NCBI GenBank assembly: GCA_029204225.1
Contig: CM055106.1
Location: 37,245,946 to 37,309,945 of the forward strand
Reading direction: 5' to 3'
DNA length: 64,000 nt
Source: Diphasiastrum complanatum
Taxonomy: Eukaryota > Streptophyta > Lycopodiopsida > Lycopodiales > Lycopodiaceae
Below are positions 13,001-22,472 of this stretch, piece after piece. How positions within the stretch are numbered: the stretch's first letter is position 1; every line of letters starts with the position of its first letter. Made by a program: the position numbers and the translations under genes. The notes under the pieces were generated by a model. The model worked only from the letters and a program-made list of their open reading frames with translations. It was not told where the DNA came from and did not search any database.

Positions 13001-13117
13001 CTGCAGCCATGGTTGGATCAAAGTGTCAAAGGGTAGAGGCCAAATCTGTGTGGCCTCGGGGATGTCACGCTGGATCACCTATTTGGCACCAGAGTCTTCA
13101 GAGGATGAGGAGGCCAT
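10007..13117 (-). pseudogene. Extra ORF between integrase and 3' LTR of the gypsy composite
   Basis: I do not recognise this protein. It starts at an ATG (13117) as MASSSSEDSGAK, then an in-frame TAG (13079-13081), then VIQRDIPEATQIWPLPFDTL and on to about 12840. A frameshift near 12833 leads to a further block ending at 12612. Next comes a long Ser/Thr/Pro-rich stretch (12390-11980), an acidic segment with ENLIEDNDDG (about 11690), and a coiled-coil-like stretch (about 11530-11050) rich in Q, E, L and A heptads such as LTLLEAENTRLETEVKALQD. A Pro/Gln/Ser linker follows, and a folded-looking C-terminal part (10750-10007) with NINEFLSKYPHESSRDGW, SEYGWTTDVDTR and FLDDLWTKRFQAWVDQEW. Total coding length would be about 1,000 codons, broken by roughly five or more stops or shifts. 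It is in sense with integrase. Extra ORFs in this position are known in Tat/Ogre-type and env-like elements; homology to those is not shown here. Confidence 0.6.
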
Positions 13118-13459
13118 GTTAGCAATGATGATTAGTAGTCGAAAAAGTCAGAAAAATAGAAAATATGGTGAAAAATGGAAGGAAACAGTAGAAAACTGAG
13201 AATAATGAGTGTTGGATGACAATGATTGTAGTTCAGAGCACATATCGGTGTTTGATATGAGCAGATGACAGTTGGTAAGAAATTTGGTTGAAAACAGAAA
13301 ACTTGGTATTTTCAAACGGAAATTTCGGCAGAGCTTCGGTAGCAAAGGTGACAAATGACTCGAATTCAGCCCTTATATAACGGAATTTAGAGTGCGTATT
13401 AGGTAAAATTCACTTTCCCTTGCTCAATTTCATCCAAATTTTGGCAGGCACCTTCTTCA

Positions 13460-16010
13460 CAAAATTCTAAGACCTTAGGGAAGTCTGCAAGAGTTCAAAA
13501 AGTGATTTGACTGCTATGCGAAGGTTCTGCGAGGGTTCAGGCTGTCTGCGAGGGTTCAACTCTCGTAGGAAGTGATATCTCGCACAACTTGTTCCTGTGA
13601 TTGGATTTTCAAGATCAGACCATGTAGGCAGGCTAATTTCACTACTTTGATTCCATTTAGGCACCTTGTGAGAGTTGGTAAGTTGATCTTGATGCTCTGC
13701 GAGGGTTCTGAAAATTCTGCTTCTGGAAACTCTCGCATACACTAAAAAATGATGATTCCTCCATCAAGAACTCTCGCAGAGATTTTTCTGGATGCATCTA
13801 GGTCAGATCTGGTGACTGTCCAATTTTCAAGAGCTATCTCCTAGGGAATCTCAAAAAATCATCAAAAAAGTGCCCCTTCAAAGTGTTTTTTGACGAGATC
13901 TCGAGATTTTTTGATTTTTAACTTTTGTAAACTGGTAATCAGCTTCATCCATGTTTGATCTGACTGTTGGTAGTGCTCTGAAAATTCTGATGGATTCTTG
14001 GTAGTAGATCCCTCAGTCAATCTGATGATCTGCTTCCATTTTGACCCTATCAAGGTCTGGATCCTCCTTGGATTCTGATAAATTTTTTCGATCCTGCCAG
14101 ATCTGGCTGAATCTTGATGGATTTACCTTGGTTTGGCTTGATCTCCTTAGATCTAGCAGTGATGGCTGAGCAGATTAGCTTTCTGTAACGTGCCATCCCC
14201 AATCTGGATCTGTCTTACTATGGTGGCCAGTACTTGTGCAATCGGCTACCGTTGATGGGTGTGTCGAAGGGCGTCCCATCAAGTTGTTCTAAGTTCACGG
14301 CCCCATGATTAAGAATTTCCTTGATCCTATAAGGACCTTCACCCATGAATTTTAACTTCCCCTTGATCACCTTGGTTTTATACATCAGGACCAGATCTCC
14401 TGAACGAAGATCCTTCTTTTGTAATCTACGATTATGCCAAGCCTTGCGTCTTTCCTTTTCAATTGCTAGTGCATGCACAACTAGTAAGCATGTTTCACAG
14501 AGTTATGCAGAGCTTTGTGGCATAGCTATAGAGATTTGGACTCATTAAGATGTTGAAAACTCTACTGGCATCACAACATCCTGACCATATACCAATTGGA
14601 AGGGTGTTTGATCAGTGCTCCCTTTATATGCTGTCCTGAATGCCCACAGTGCAGCATGCAACTTGTGTTCCCAATCTGATCTGCTAACTTCAACTGTTTT
14701 TGTGAGCACGCTACACATGATCTTATTGGATGATTTTGCTTGCCCATTACCACGAGGATAATAAGGCGTATTGGTTCTGTGGATCACAAAGAATTCCTCC
14801 AACAGGACCTTGATGGTCTCGTTGATGAAATGGATTCCGCGATCACTGACTAGTTCCACCGAACACCCGAAGCGTACAATGATATTTTCATAAAGGAACT
14901 TGGCAGTGGTCCTAGCATCAACTACTCTTATTGCCTTGGCTTCGACCCATTTGGTGAGGTAGTCTGTGGTTACGATTATGTATCGAGCCTGGAAACTCCT
15001 TGCTGCAGGGTGAATTGGACCAATATAATCCAGTCCTTCTTTTTTCGAACGGTGCTTGGGCTAAGACTAGGTGCAGTAGATCATAGTTCAATCTCGTTGG
15101 TCTCCTTGCCCTTTGGCACACATCGCACTTTTTCAAATATTCCTCCGTGTCTTTATGAATCGTTGGCCACCAACATCCTGATTGCAGGATCTTACAAACT
15201 GTAATGTCAGATACAAAATGACCTCCACCCATGCCTTCATGTGAAAGCGAAATGATCTGGGTGGTCTCATGAGGAAGAATACACTGCCGAAGAATTCCGT
15301 CTGGACCTCTTCGGTACAACTGGCCGGCAATCAGCTGATAAGGTCTAGCTTTCAAGATCAATTTCCGTTGTTCCGCCTTTGGTAGTGATTTGTCTGGTTG
15401 GTTCCGCATTAGATATTCAACAATGTCGGCAGCCCATTCTGGTTCAATATCCACGTAAAATAAGGCAGCACCTGCCAGCTCATCGTCGGGTTGGGTTGCA
15501 ATCTCCTTTCCCTTGATTCGTGACACATGATGTGCCATGTAGTGTTGCGAGAGTTCTTACTGGAAGGATTTGTTGGATCTTCACTTTTTAGTAATTTTTT
15601 AGCACTTAAATCCAACTTTTTACTCACTGGAATCAAACTAACTCTCGCAAGCTCTTCTGTGTCCTGGTCTCACTGAGATGGAACTTCAGAATCCTCTGTG
15701 AGAGTTCTTGACCACTAGAACTGAAAATTTCACTGTCTGCGAGGGTTCACTGATACTTTCTCGTCTTTTTTTCACTGGGAACTCTCGCACAGGCACTTAA
15801 TCATCAAACTAACTCTCGCAAGTTTCTCTGTGTCCTGGTCTCACTGAGATGGAACTTTAGAGGGCTCTACAAGAGTTCTTATAAAGATTTGAATTTTTTT
15901 GGATTTTTTCAAGAGTTTTTTGAATTTTTTATGATTTCTCTCTGATTTTTACAATCTGCTTGAAACTAACTCTCGAAGGCTTCTATGCAGGTCTGGGACA
16001 GTACCCTGGA
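13460..16010 (-). repeat. Dispersed short repeats around the integrase segment
   Basis: Variants of ACTCTCGCAAG...TTCTCTGTGTCCTGGTCTC and GAGATGGAACTT recur at about 15640-15720, 15805-15880 and 15962-15990. Related GCGAGGGTTC/GAACTCTCGC motifs occur at 13520-13780 and 15540-15790. Closely related units recur outside this range at 19960-20010 and 20042-20110, in the gag leader. They look like non-coding repeat modules of this gypsy family. Confidence 0.6.
14218..15538 (-). pseudogene. Ty3/gypsy integrase, broken
   Basis: Reading on minus from 15538, MAHHVSRIKGKE resembles the RNase H-to-integrase linker. An HHCC zinc finger follows, with its histidines in LSHEGMGGGHF and its cysteines in KKCDVCQRAR (about 15260-15085). 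A frameshift near 15060-15040 leads into the core, with the first Asp in GLDYIGPIHPAA and TTDYLTKWVEAKAI. The second Asp is in ELVSDRGIHF (about 14850). The catalytic Glu position, usually in NGQAE, reads NGQAK (about 14733), so the active site is lost. The GPY/F module is at about 14330 (KFMGEGPYRIKEIL), and the frame ends SRLHKYWPP. There is no chromodomain. RT and RNase H that should precede it are absent; sequence upstream of 15545 is non-coding repeat. Confidence 0.85.
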
Positions 16011-16247
16011 GCTGCTGCCAGTCATGCAAGGATTAATTCCCACTGATTTCGGAGATATAAAAATCCAATGAGTTTCTTTGGCTCTTATTCCCTCCAAAAT
16101 GCAGATTGGTGTGTTTTTGAGTTTTTTGGATGATTGGTTTGGGTTTCAAGCCCTTAGAGGTTGTTCAGGGCCTCCTCTACCCTCTCACACCTCCTCCGCT
16201 AGCTGTGAACAGTCCAAACACAAAAAAATACAGATATCTAACAATCC

Positions 16248-17064
16248 TGTGGGGTCAAAGATCTTTCATAGTATAGCCCTTCCGCCTGTCAACAAAGGTT
16301 AGATCATTGGATAGGTGCCTAACTATGCATAGATGCTACTTTTAGTTGATTTCTTACTTTCTCCCTTAAGTCTACTCACCACTATACTACTCCTCTTTAA
16401 CTCTACTCCTCTACACTATCATTCATCATAGTTTGGTTGAAGGGAAGGAATGGAGAAAAAGAGATTGAGAAGAGAAGAGAAAGAGAGAGAAAGAGAGTGA
16501 GGGTGGAGGTTAGCTCAAATGCTCCTTATGCTTGCTAATGAAAAAACATTCACTATTGGCAAACAATAAACATGAAAATAGAAAGCAAGAAAAAACACAA
16601 CCAAGAGCAATAGCAAGTAGTGAATAGCATATGAGGATTATCTTCCAAAAATGGTAGAGTTTCCTCCTTCTCATTAAGCATGGAATAGTGTACAAATGGT
16701 GCTTTTGTATAAAATGGGGAAGGCCCTTGCCACTCAATCTTATTGGCTAATATTCACAATGATCCTAACCATTCATCTTGGACCCCACTTGATCCAAGGG
16801 TCCACAAAAAGTACATTAGAAATCACAAGATTCATGTGAGTCCTAATTTGGACCCAACTCTAAAAAGTGATCTCTAAGTTTAAAAATGACATTGGGCGTC
16901 TAGTTTTATTTTAATTACAAGGCCCAAGTCAAGTTTATTTTATTTACAACTTCAATTGCGTGCTCATTGGGCCATGGGCCTATACACGCAGGATGCCATG
17001 CCCTCGTAACACATTTTATTGGAGGATTTTTTTTATTTACACTTTGTTGGGAATACCCCCAACA
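16248..17064 (-). repeat. Internal LTR body, type 1
   Basis: TGTGGGGTCAAAGATCTTTC through to GGGAATACCCCCAACA matches 9150-9960 over its length, but lacks the 143-bp PBS-side end found in both outer LTRs. It abuts a type 2 LTR body at 17065 with no internal sequence between them. Confidence 0.8.
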
Positions 17065-17212
17065 ATTTCCCAAGGATGGTAGGGGCTATGGGGGCTCGAG
17101 CGCCTACCCATAGCTATGCACCATTCACCCTTGGAGAGAGAGGGAGAGAGAGCCTAAGTTGAGAAAGGCCTTGGGGGCTCGAGCGCCTACCCAAAGCTAT
17201 TCTATCCCAATG

Positions 17213-17281
<69 letters not shown>

Positions 17282-17740
17282 TATTAAGAAGAATAGAAGA
17301 TGTGTACAATGAAAAATGGCCTCCTTATATAGTTGAGGAGGGAGGGCCATCTTGGCTCTCATTGGCCTATTTACAATGGCATCCTAGGCCTGTAAACTAA
17401 TTGAACTTCAATCTAATAGTTCATTAGAAAAAGGGCCAAACTCACATGATTCATGTGAGTTTGAGAGATTCCCTTTTAACTTAGAACCTTATGAACTTGA
17501 CTTTGGGCTTTTTAATTAATTTATTCTAACTAAGGTCCCAAGTTTTTTATTCAAGTTCTACCTAACCATTTTGCGTGCTCATTGGGTTGGGCTTACACAC
17601 GTAGGACGCCAATGCCCTCACACTTTATTATTCTAAATGTACAATCTACTGTGGCGAGGCCCACAAGGTAAGGCTTGGCCAACAGTACTTTAAGCGGTGG
17701 GACCCACTTATTTATTTATGTATAGGAAATACCCACAACA
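17065..17740 (-). repeat. Internal LTR body, type 2, with (GA)n
   Basis: It begins near CCCAAGGATGGTAGGGGCT and ends ATACCCACAACA. It matches 20801-21615 of the 5' LTR apart from a tandem unit present only there, and contains a (GA)n run at 17215-17278. Types 1 and 2 are distantly alike near their ends: both have GTGCTCATTGGG, ACACG(C/T)AGGA(C/T)GCCA and TTTATT. They are subfamilies of one LTR. Confidence 0.8.
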
Positions 17741-17927
17741 TGGTTCACGACTCAAAGTAGTGTCGGTCCCTCGGCACTAGGCAGCAACTGTCGTGAAGGG
17801 GTGCTGTTGGCGGGTTTTTTTTTTTTTTATTGCTGGGACATGGGTGCTTCAGGAAAAGCATGGATAAAATTTGCTTACATAAAACCTGAGGCTTTATTGG
17901 ATGATTGCGATTGGACTTGCCAGATTT

Positions 17928-19405
17928 TCAATAATACCCATAAGGGTCTGGTGGCCATTCCGGATAACCTTGTTCATTGACAATTGGGTAGTCGAGATAT
18001 GCCCTCGGAGGATCCCAAGATAAATCTTGCTGATATAAGGGATCCTCATAGATCGGCGCAACTGGTCCCAATGTCATAGACCCCCCCAAATCATAATGCG
18101 AATATGACGTGCTTGCTTGATGCTCTTGTTTGTCCAGGTATTCATGGTATGCCATAACCTGACGACTTTCCTCAGCAGTCAATATCATAGATTTAGGACA
18201 AGGCTTTGTCATTGTAGGTTCTGGTTCTTGTTGTGCAATTGGCCATTTTGGGCTTGGATTCCCTGGATTTGGCCGTCTAAGCAATGTGATGTCCTGATGT
18301 AGCTTTGTGGTGGCCAGATGTTGAGTGGAACATTCCAACTGTGGTTGGATCTTGCTTATGATTGGCGTTGAAATCAGAGGACAATCTCCCACCTTAGTCT
18401 TTCCTTTCTCAATGGACTGCTCTGTTGAAGGTGGTACAATTTTACCCACTCTGGCTTCTGTGGTGTTGGTGATTCACGTGTGGCCATGTCAATTTGTTTT
18501 AGGATCTCTCTCTCATTCCTTCCATCCGCATCTACTTTATAACCAGGTGGCACTAGAAGTTTGCGTTTGTAGTGCAGCTTCTCGGTTGGTGGATTTGCAT
18601 GGTCATATGTAGGTTGCCGATTCAAGTAGGTAGGAGTCATAACGACTTTTCTTGGATCTCTTAGTGGACAATCGCAACATGGGTGATTGATGCTGCATTG
18701 TTCACACCAAGGATAAAGGAGGACAGATCATTTAGGTGTGGACATTCTGATCTACGATGTTTACCTCCACATCCGAAACACCGTACCGTGTGTAAGATTC
18801 TGTCACCTCTCAATTGATGCGTGTACACCGGTATCAGGTCTCCTTTGATCCCTTCCACGTAATATAGTGGTGAGCCAGTTTGAACTACCCCTGCCTGGGA
18901 TGGTCCGCTCGTTGATATAACCAATACTTCCACCGAACCTTGGTGTTGGATGTTTTCCAAAACAATAATGGCACTGGTCCAGTGGTCGGATCTTCCGATT
19001 GACAATTTGTGGTTCTGGGAGCACTGACAACTTGCATCTGATCGTCCGTGTTGCTAGTAGTTTGGCTAGCGTTGTCTGTGGCATCTTGTGGATTAGATGC
19101 TCTATCATCCCTGATTGTTTGAATGTTGGATATGGGCTGTGAAGGTGTGTGCAAGATCTATGCTTCTGCAATAGCGGCTGCCTTACAAAGTTGTTTGGAC
19201 TGGTATATGTTGTAAAGGGTGACATACCAATCTTGATACCAATCTTGATCTCGTGCGGTAATTCGTTCATAGAAAAATGCCATTTGTGGTGACTAGGAAG
19301 ACCAGAATTCCAATCTCCCGCCATCTTGGCAAATCGTGCAGTGTAGCCCTTGAGAGTTTCTCTGAAAAGCATCGAGATTTGGGCAAGCTGCTCATACATT
19401 GCCAT
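17928..19405 (-). pseudogene. Ty3/gypsy gag with variant CCHC knuckle
   Basis: On minus from ATG 19405, YEQLAQISMLFRETLKGYTA and RFAKMAGDW resemble the retrotransposon gag core. A frameshift near 19150 is followed by a Gln/Asp-rich linker, then at about 18790-18740 the zinc knuckle CFGCGGKHRRSEC. This is spaced CX2CX3HX4C, one residue shorter than the usual CX2CX4HX4C. Further frames lead to a Pro/Tyr-rich C-terminus (EWPPDPYGYY, stop at 17928). Gag forms the particle that packages element RNA. No protease or RT follows; an LTR body begins 187 bp downstream. The segment 21615-17065 by itself resembles a gag-only non-autonomous gypsy. Confidence 0.7.
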
Positions 19406-19949
19406 GGCCTATTATGTGCAAGATGAAGATGATATGAAGTGGTGTGGTGATGTACAAGAAAGAGATTGGGGAATGCAGTTTTTGAAATGTGTATTAGGGA
19501 ATTGATGATGAGGAGATGGAAGAGGAAAAGAAAAGCAGAAATATTCCTTTGTCTAGAACATTCACGGTTTGGGCAAGGGTAGATTTTATAAATAAATTCA
19601 ATTATGCCCTTCCAGTGAAAGTCTTATGACGAGGGATGATAATTGGAAAAGTACTTATGTAGGTTTTTTGGCAAAGGGTTAGTTTTGCTTCAAAAAACTA
19701 CTTTTCGACACTTCTCCGCAAGTTTATAGAAGGATTTTTCAATACCAACTATAACTCGCTTTAGCCTTGGTGGTCTTGGGAGGAGTCTATCAAAGACGAA
19801 GTTACTCACCAAAGAGGCTTGGGCTAAAATTCTTATAATATTTTTTTTTTAGAAAAAGGCCTTCGACAGTCGTGGGAGGAGCTATCAAAGATAGGGTCGC
19901 TTCCCAACGAGACTAATGGTCCAATTCGTATTTTTATTTTTTTATAGAA

Positions 19950-20115
19950 AAATAAACCCTTGCAGATTTCTCTGTGTTCTGGTCTCAACAAGATGGAACT
20001 TCAGAGGCCTCTACAAAAATTTGTTGACAACAGACAACAGACCCTTGCAGATTTCTCTGTGTCCTAGTCTTAGTGAGACTAAGATGGAACTTCAGAGGCC
20101 TTTACAAAAGTTTGT
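19950..20115. repeat. Two leader repeats shared with the integrase flank
   Basis: CCTTGCAGATTTCTCTGTGT followed by a GATGGAACTTCAGAGGCC variant occurs twice here, each ending in TACAAAA.TTTGTTG. The same module occurs at 15640-15720 and 15805-15880. It lies in the untranslated leader upstream of gag. Confidence 0.65.
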
Positions 20116-20622
20116 TGTTTTTTTTTTTAACGATGCCGTAAAAAATGAAAAGTAACCAATAGGACATGAGGAGACTCGAAGGGAAAAAAAACTTGTTTGA
20201 GAAAGAAACGTAAAAGAGAGTTAAAGAACCGGGAAAAAGAAAAGCTTAGAAAATACTTAGGTAACTTATGAGAAGGGAGGGGAAACTTAAAAAAATAAAA
20301 TGAATAGAAAACAGAAAAGAGTACTTTGAAAAAAGGAAGGAGGGGGGAAAGCTTGAAAAAAGTGAACTAAAGTTATAATAGTAGGCAATTTGGAAAAAAC
20401 CTTAATAAAAATTAACTACACAATATGTGGCCTACAAAATTAAAATTACTACTTAAAAAACAAAACTAATCCCTTGAGGGCTTGGGTTTTTTGTAATGGA
20501 AATGGAAGATTCCGGAGAATGAGAAAAAGAGGAGGTGAGGGGGAGGAAGCAGAAAAGAGTGGAGAGAGGAGTGAAGAAATAGAGAGTTTGAAAGGCAGCT
20601 ATGCGGTGAGCAACGTTGGCGC

Positions 20623-20640
20623 TCCCCGACAATGGCGCCA
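20623..20640 (-). other. Primer-binding site, tRNA-Asp type
   Basis: On minus, TGGCGCCATTGTCGGGGA starts two bases after the LTR terminus CTACA. It matches TGGCGCCGTTGCCGGGGA, the complement of the plant tRNA-Asp 3' end, at 16 of 18 positions. It fixes the 5' LTR as 20643-21615 and the element as minus-strand. Confidence 0.8.
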
Positions 20641-20642
20641 AT

Positions 20643-20944
20643 TGTAGTTGATTGTAGTATAGGGGTCCGTTCACTGGGAGCCGCTCGTGCACACCTGCAT
20701 AGCAAGAGAGAGAGAAGGGAGATAGAGAAAAGAAATAGAATGAGGTAGAGAGAGGAGAGAAGAGAGAGAGAGAGAGAGAAGAGAGAGAGAGTAGAGAGTT
20801 CCCCAAGGATGGTTGGGGCTATGGGGGCTCGAGCGCCTACCCATAGCTATGCACCATTCACCCTTGGAGAGAGAGGGAGAGAGAGCCCAAGTTGAGAAAG
20901 GCCTTGGGGGCTCGAGCACCTACCCAAAGCTATTCTATCCCAAT

Positions 20945-21014
<70 letters not shown>

Positions 21015-21073
21015 TAAGTTGAGAAAGGCCTTGGGGGCTCGAGCGCCTACCCAAAGCTATTCTATCCCAACGT

Positions 21074-21153
<80 letters not shown>

Positions 21154-21615
21154 TTTATTAAGAAGAATAGAAGATGTGTACAATGGAAAATGGTCTCCTT
21201 ATATAGTTGAGGAGGGAGGGCCATCTTAGCTCTCATTGGCCTATTTACAATAGCATCCTAGCCCTTCAAACTAATTGAACTTCAATCTAATGGTTCATTA
21301 GGAAAAGGGCCAAACTTACATGATTCATGTGAGTTTGAGAAATTCCCTTGTAACTTAGAACCTTATGAACTTGACTTTGGGCTTTTTAATTGATTTATTC
21401 TAACTAAGGCCCCAAGTTTTTTTATTCAAGTTCTACCTAACCATTTTGCGTGCTCATTGGGTTGGGCTTACACACGCAGGACGCCAGTGCCCTCACACTT
21501 TATTATTCTAACTGTACAATGTACTATGGCGGGGCCCACAAGGTAAGGCTTGGCCAACAGTACTTTAAGTGGTGGGACCCACTTATTTATTTATGTATAG
21601 GAAATACCCACAACA
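20643..21615 (-). repeat. 5' LTR of the gypsy composite (type 2 body)
   Basis: On plus it starts TGTAGTTGATTGTAG and ends ATACCCACAACA. About 158 bp at the start match the 3' LTR; the rest matches 17065-17740. A unit with AGTTGAGAAAGGCCTTGGGG and CTACCCAAAGCTATTCTATC occurs twice (about 20888-20946 and 21013-21075). Each copy is followed by a long (AG)n run (20947-21012 and 21076-21150). Confidence 0.8.
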
Positions 21616-21620
21616 CAAAT
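21616..21620. repeat. Right target-site duplication CAAAT
   Basis: It is identical to 9002-9006 and directly follows the LTR terminus CAACA at 21615. Confidence 0.85.
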
Positions 21621-21944
21621 ATTCCTTACCTATGCCATACTAATAAAGAAATGGAAACACACAATGAACAAGCTTTTAAGCAAGCAGAGGGCTTTAGTTT
21701 TTACCTACATGCAAAGGACCTAGATCGGTCGTCACCTAGATCGTCGTCAATGACAAACATACCCAACAATTGCATTGTTATGACATACACAATACAGATG
21801 TCACAAAAATTATCAAAGCTTATTTCAATGTGAACAAACCATATAGTATGATTGTACTTGCAGTGTATCAAAAATTGAATTCAAATCTGATGAGTTTCTT
21901 GAATACAATAGAGGATATATTATAAAATACAACCACAGACATAC
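21616..21944 (+). pseudogene. Helitron helicase relic, right part
   Basis: After the right CAAAT duplication the translation NIPYLCHTNKEMETHNEQAF resembles the Helitron helicase stretch that follows the REATQTSEDI motif at 8990. The coding thread therefore continues across the 12.6-kb insertion, with a one-base frame change at the join. A following stretch, about 21810-21925, stays partly open but is not confidently assigned. The relic is cut at 21945 by the LTR of a second gypsy element. Confidence 0.7.
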
Positions 21945-22460
21945 TGTCATGTCCATGACCCGTACATAGTATACTCCTAGTCTTGGATATACGGTACTCT
22001 AGTGAAACAAGCTGTTAGTTATGCCATGTCATACTGGACGTGACCCGAAGGTAACTAATGTCCTTGTGAGGCCCATAACACACTAAATGGAGTTGAGACA
22101 AGGTATGAGACAATGTATGCATGTGTAGAGTTATCAATAACAATTCTATGAATAGTTGGTCCATGCTTAGGACTCTATTTTAGGTGAATCTATGTATAGG
22201 GAACTTAGGACTATGCATGGCTATGTGCCCAGAATGCTTTTGGCTCTATATATTGGGTCCAAACTCGTCCTACTCCTCATTATGGTTGTGGATTCATTGC
22301 TAGGCTCTCACTCTACATTCATGCTTCTTGTTCCTTGGCTTGGGGGTGAGAGGCTTCTAGAGTTTGATTGGATGCTTCTACTTGGTTGGGTGGTTTCTCC
22401 ATAGTGTGTTATCATTGCATTTGTGATTTGTAAACCGGATCTAAGGAGCTTCCCTTATAG
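21945..22460 (+). repeat. 5' LTR of second gypsy element
   Basis: It starts TGTCATGTCCATGACCC and ends just before a perfect initiator tRNA-Met primer site. Its 3' end (CTTCCCTTATAG) does not close with CA, so the exact boundary is uncertain by a few bases. The 215-nt open frame inside it is a chance frame. No 3' LTR copy is seen downstream. Confidence 0.65.
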
Positions 22461-22472
22461 TGGTATCAGAGC
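22461..22472 (+). other. Primer-binding site (initiator tRNA-Met)
   Basis: TGGTATCAGAGC is an exact match to the complement of the plant initiator tRNA-Met 3' end. Confidence 0.85.

Larger units (their letters stand above)
9007..21615 (-). mobile_element. Composite Ty3/gypsy retrotransposon inserted in the Helitron
   Basis: A 12,609-bp minus-strand unit is flanked by a perfect CAAAT duplication and splits the Helitron coding region. Reading on the minus strand the order is: 5' LTR (21615-20643), tRNA-Asp-type PBS, leader, gag (19405-17928), LTR body type 2 (17740-17065), LTR body type 1 (17064-16248), integrase (15538-14218), extra ORF (13117-10007), 3' LTR (9960-9007). No reverse transcriptase or RNase H is seen, so the unit is non-autonomous. 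The outer LTRs share about 145 bp at their PBS-side ends but have U3 bodies from two diverged subfamilies. The unit therefore arose by recombination or template switching between two related elements, or by nesting with later loss. The TSD says the outer ends were integrated together. Confidence 0.8.
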
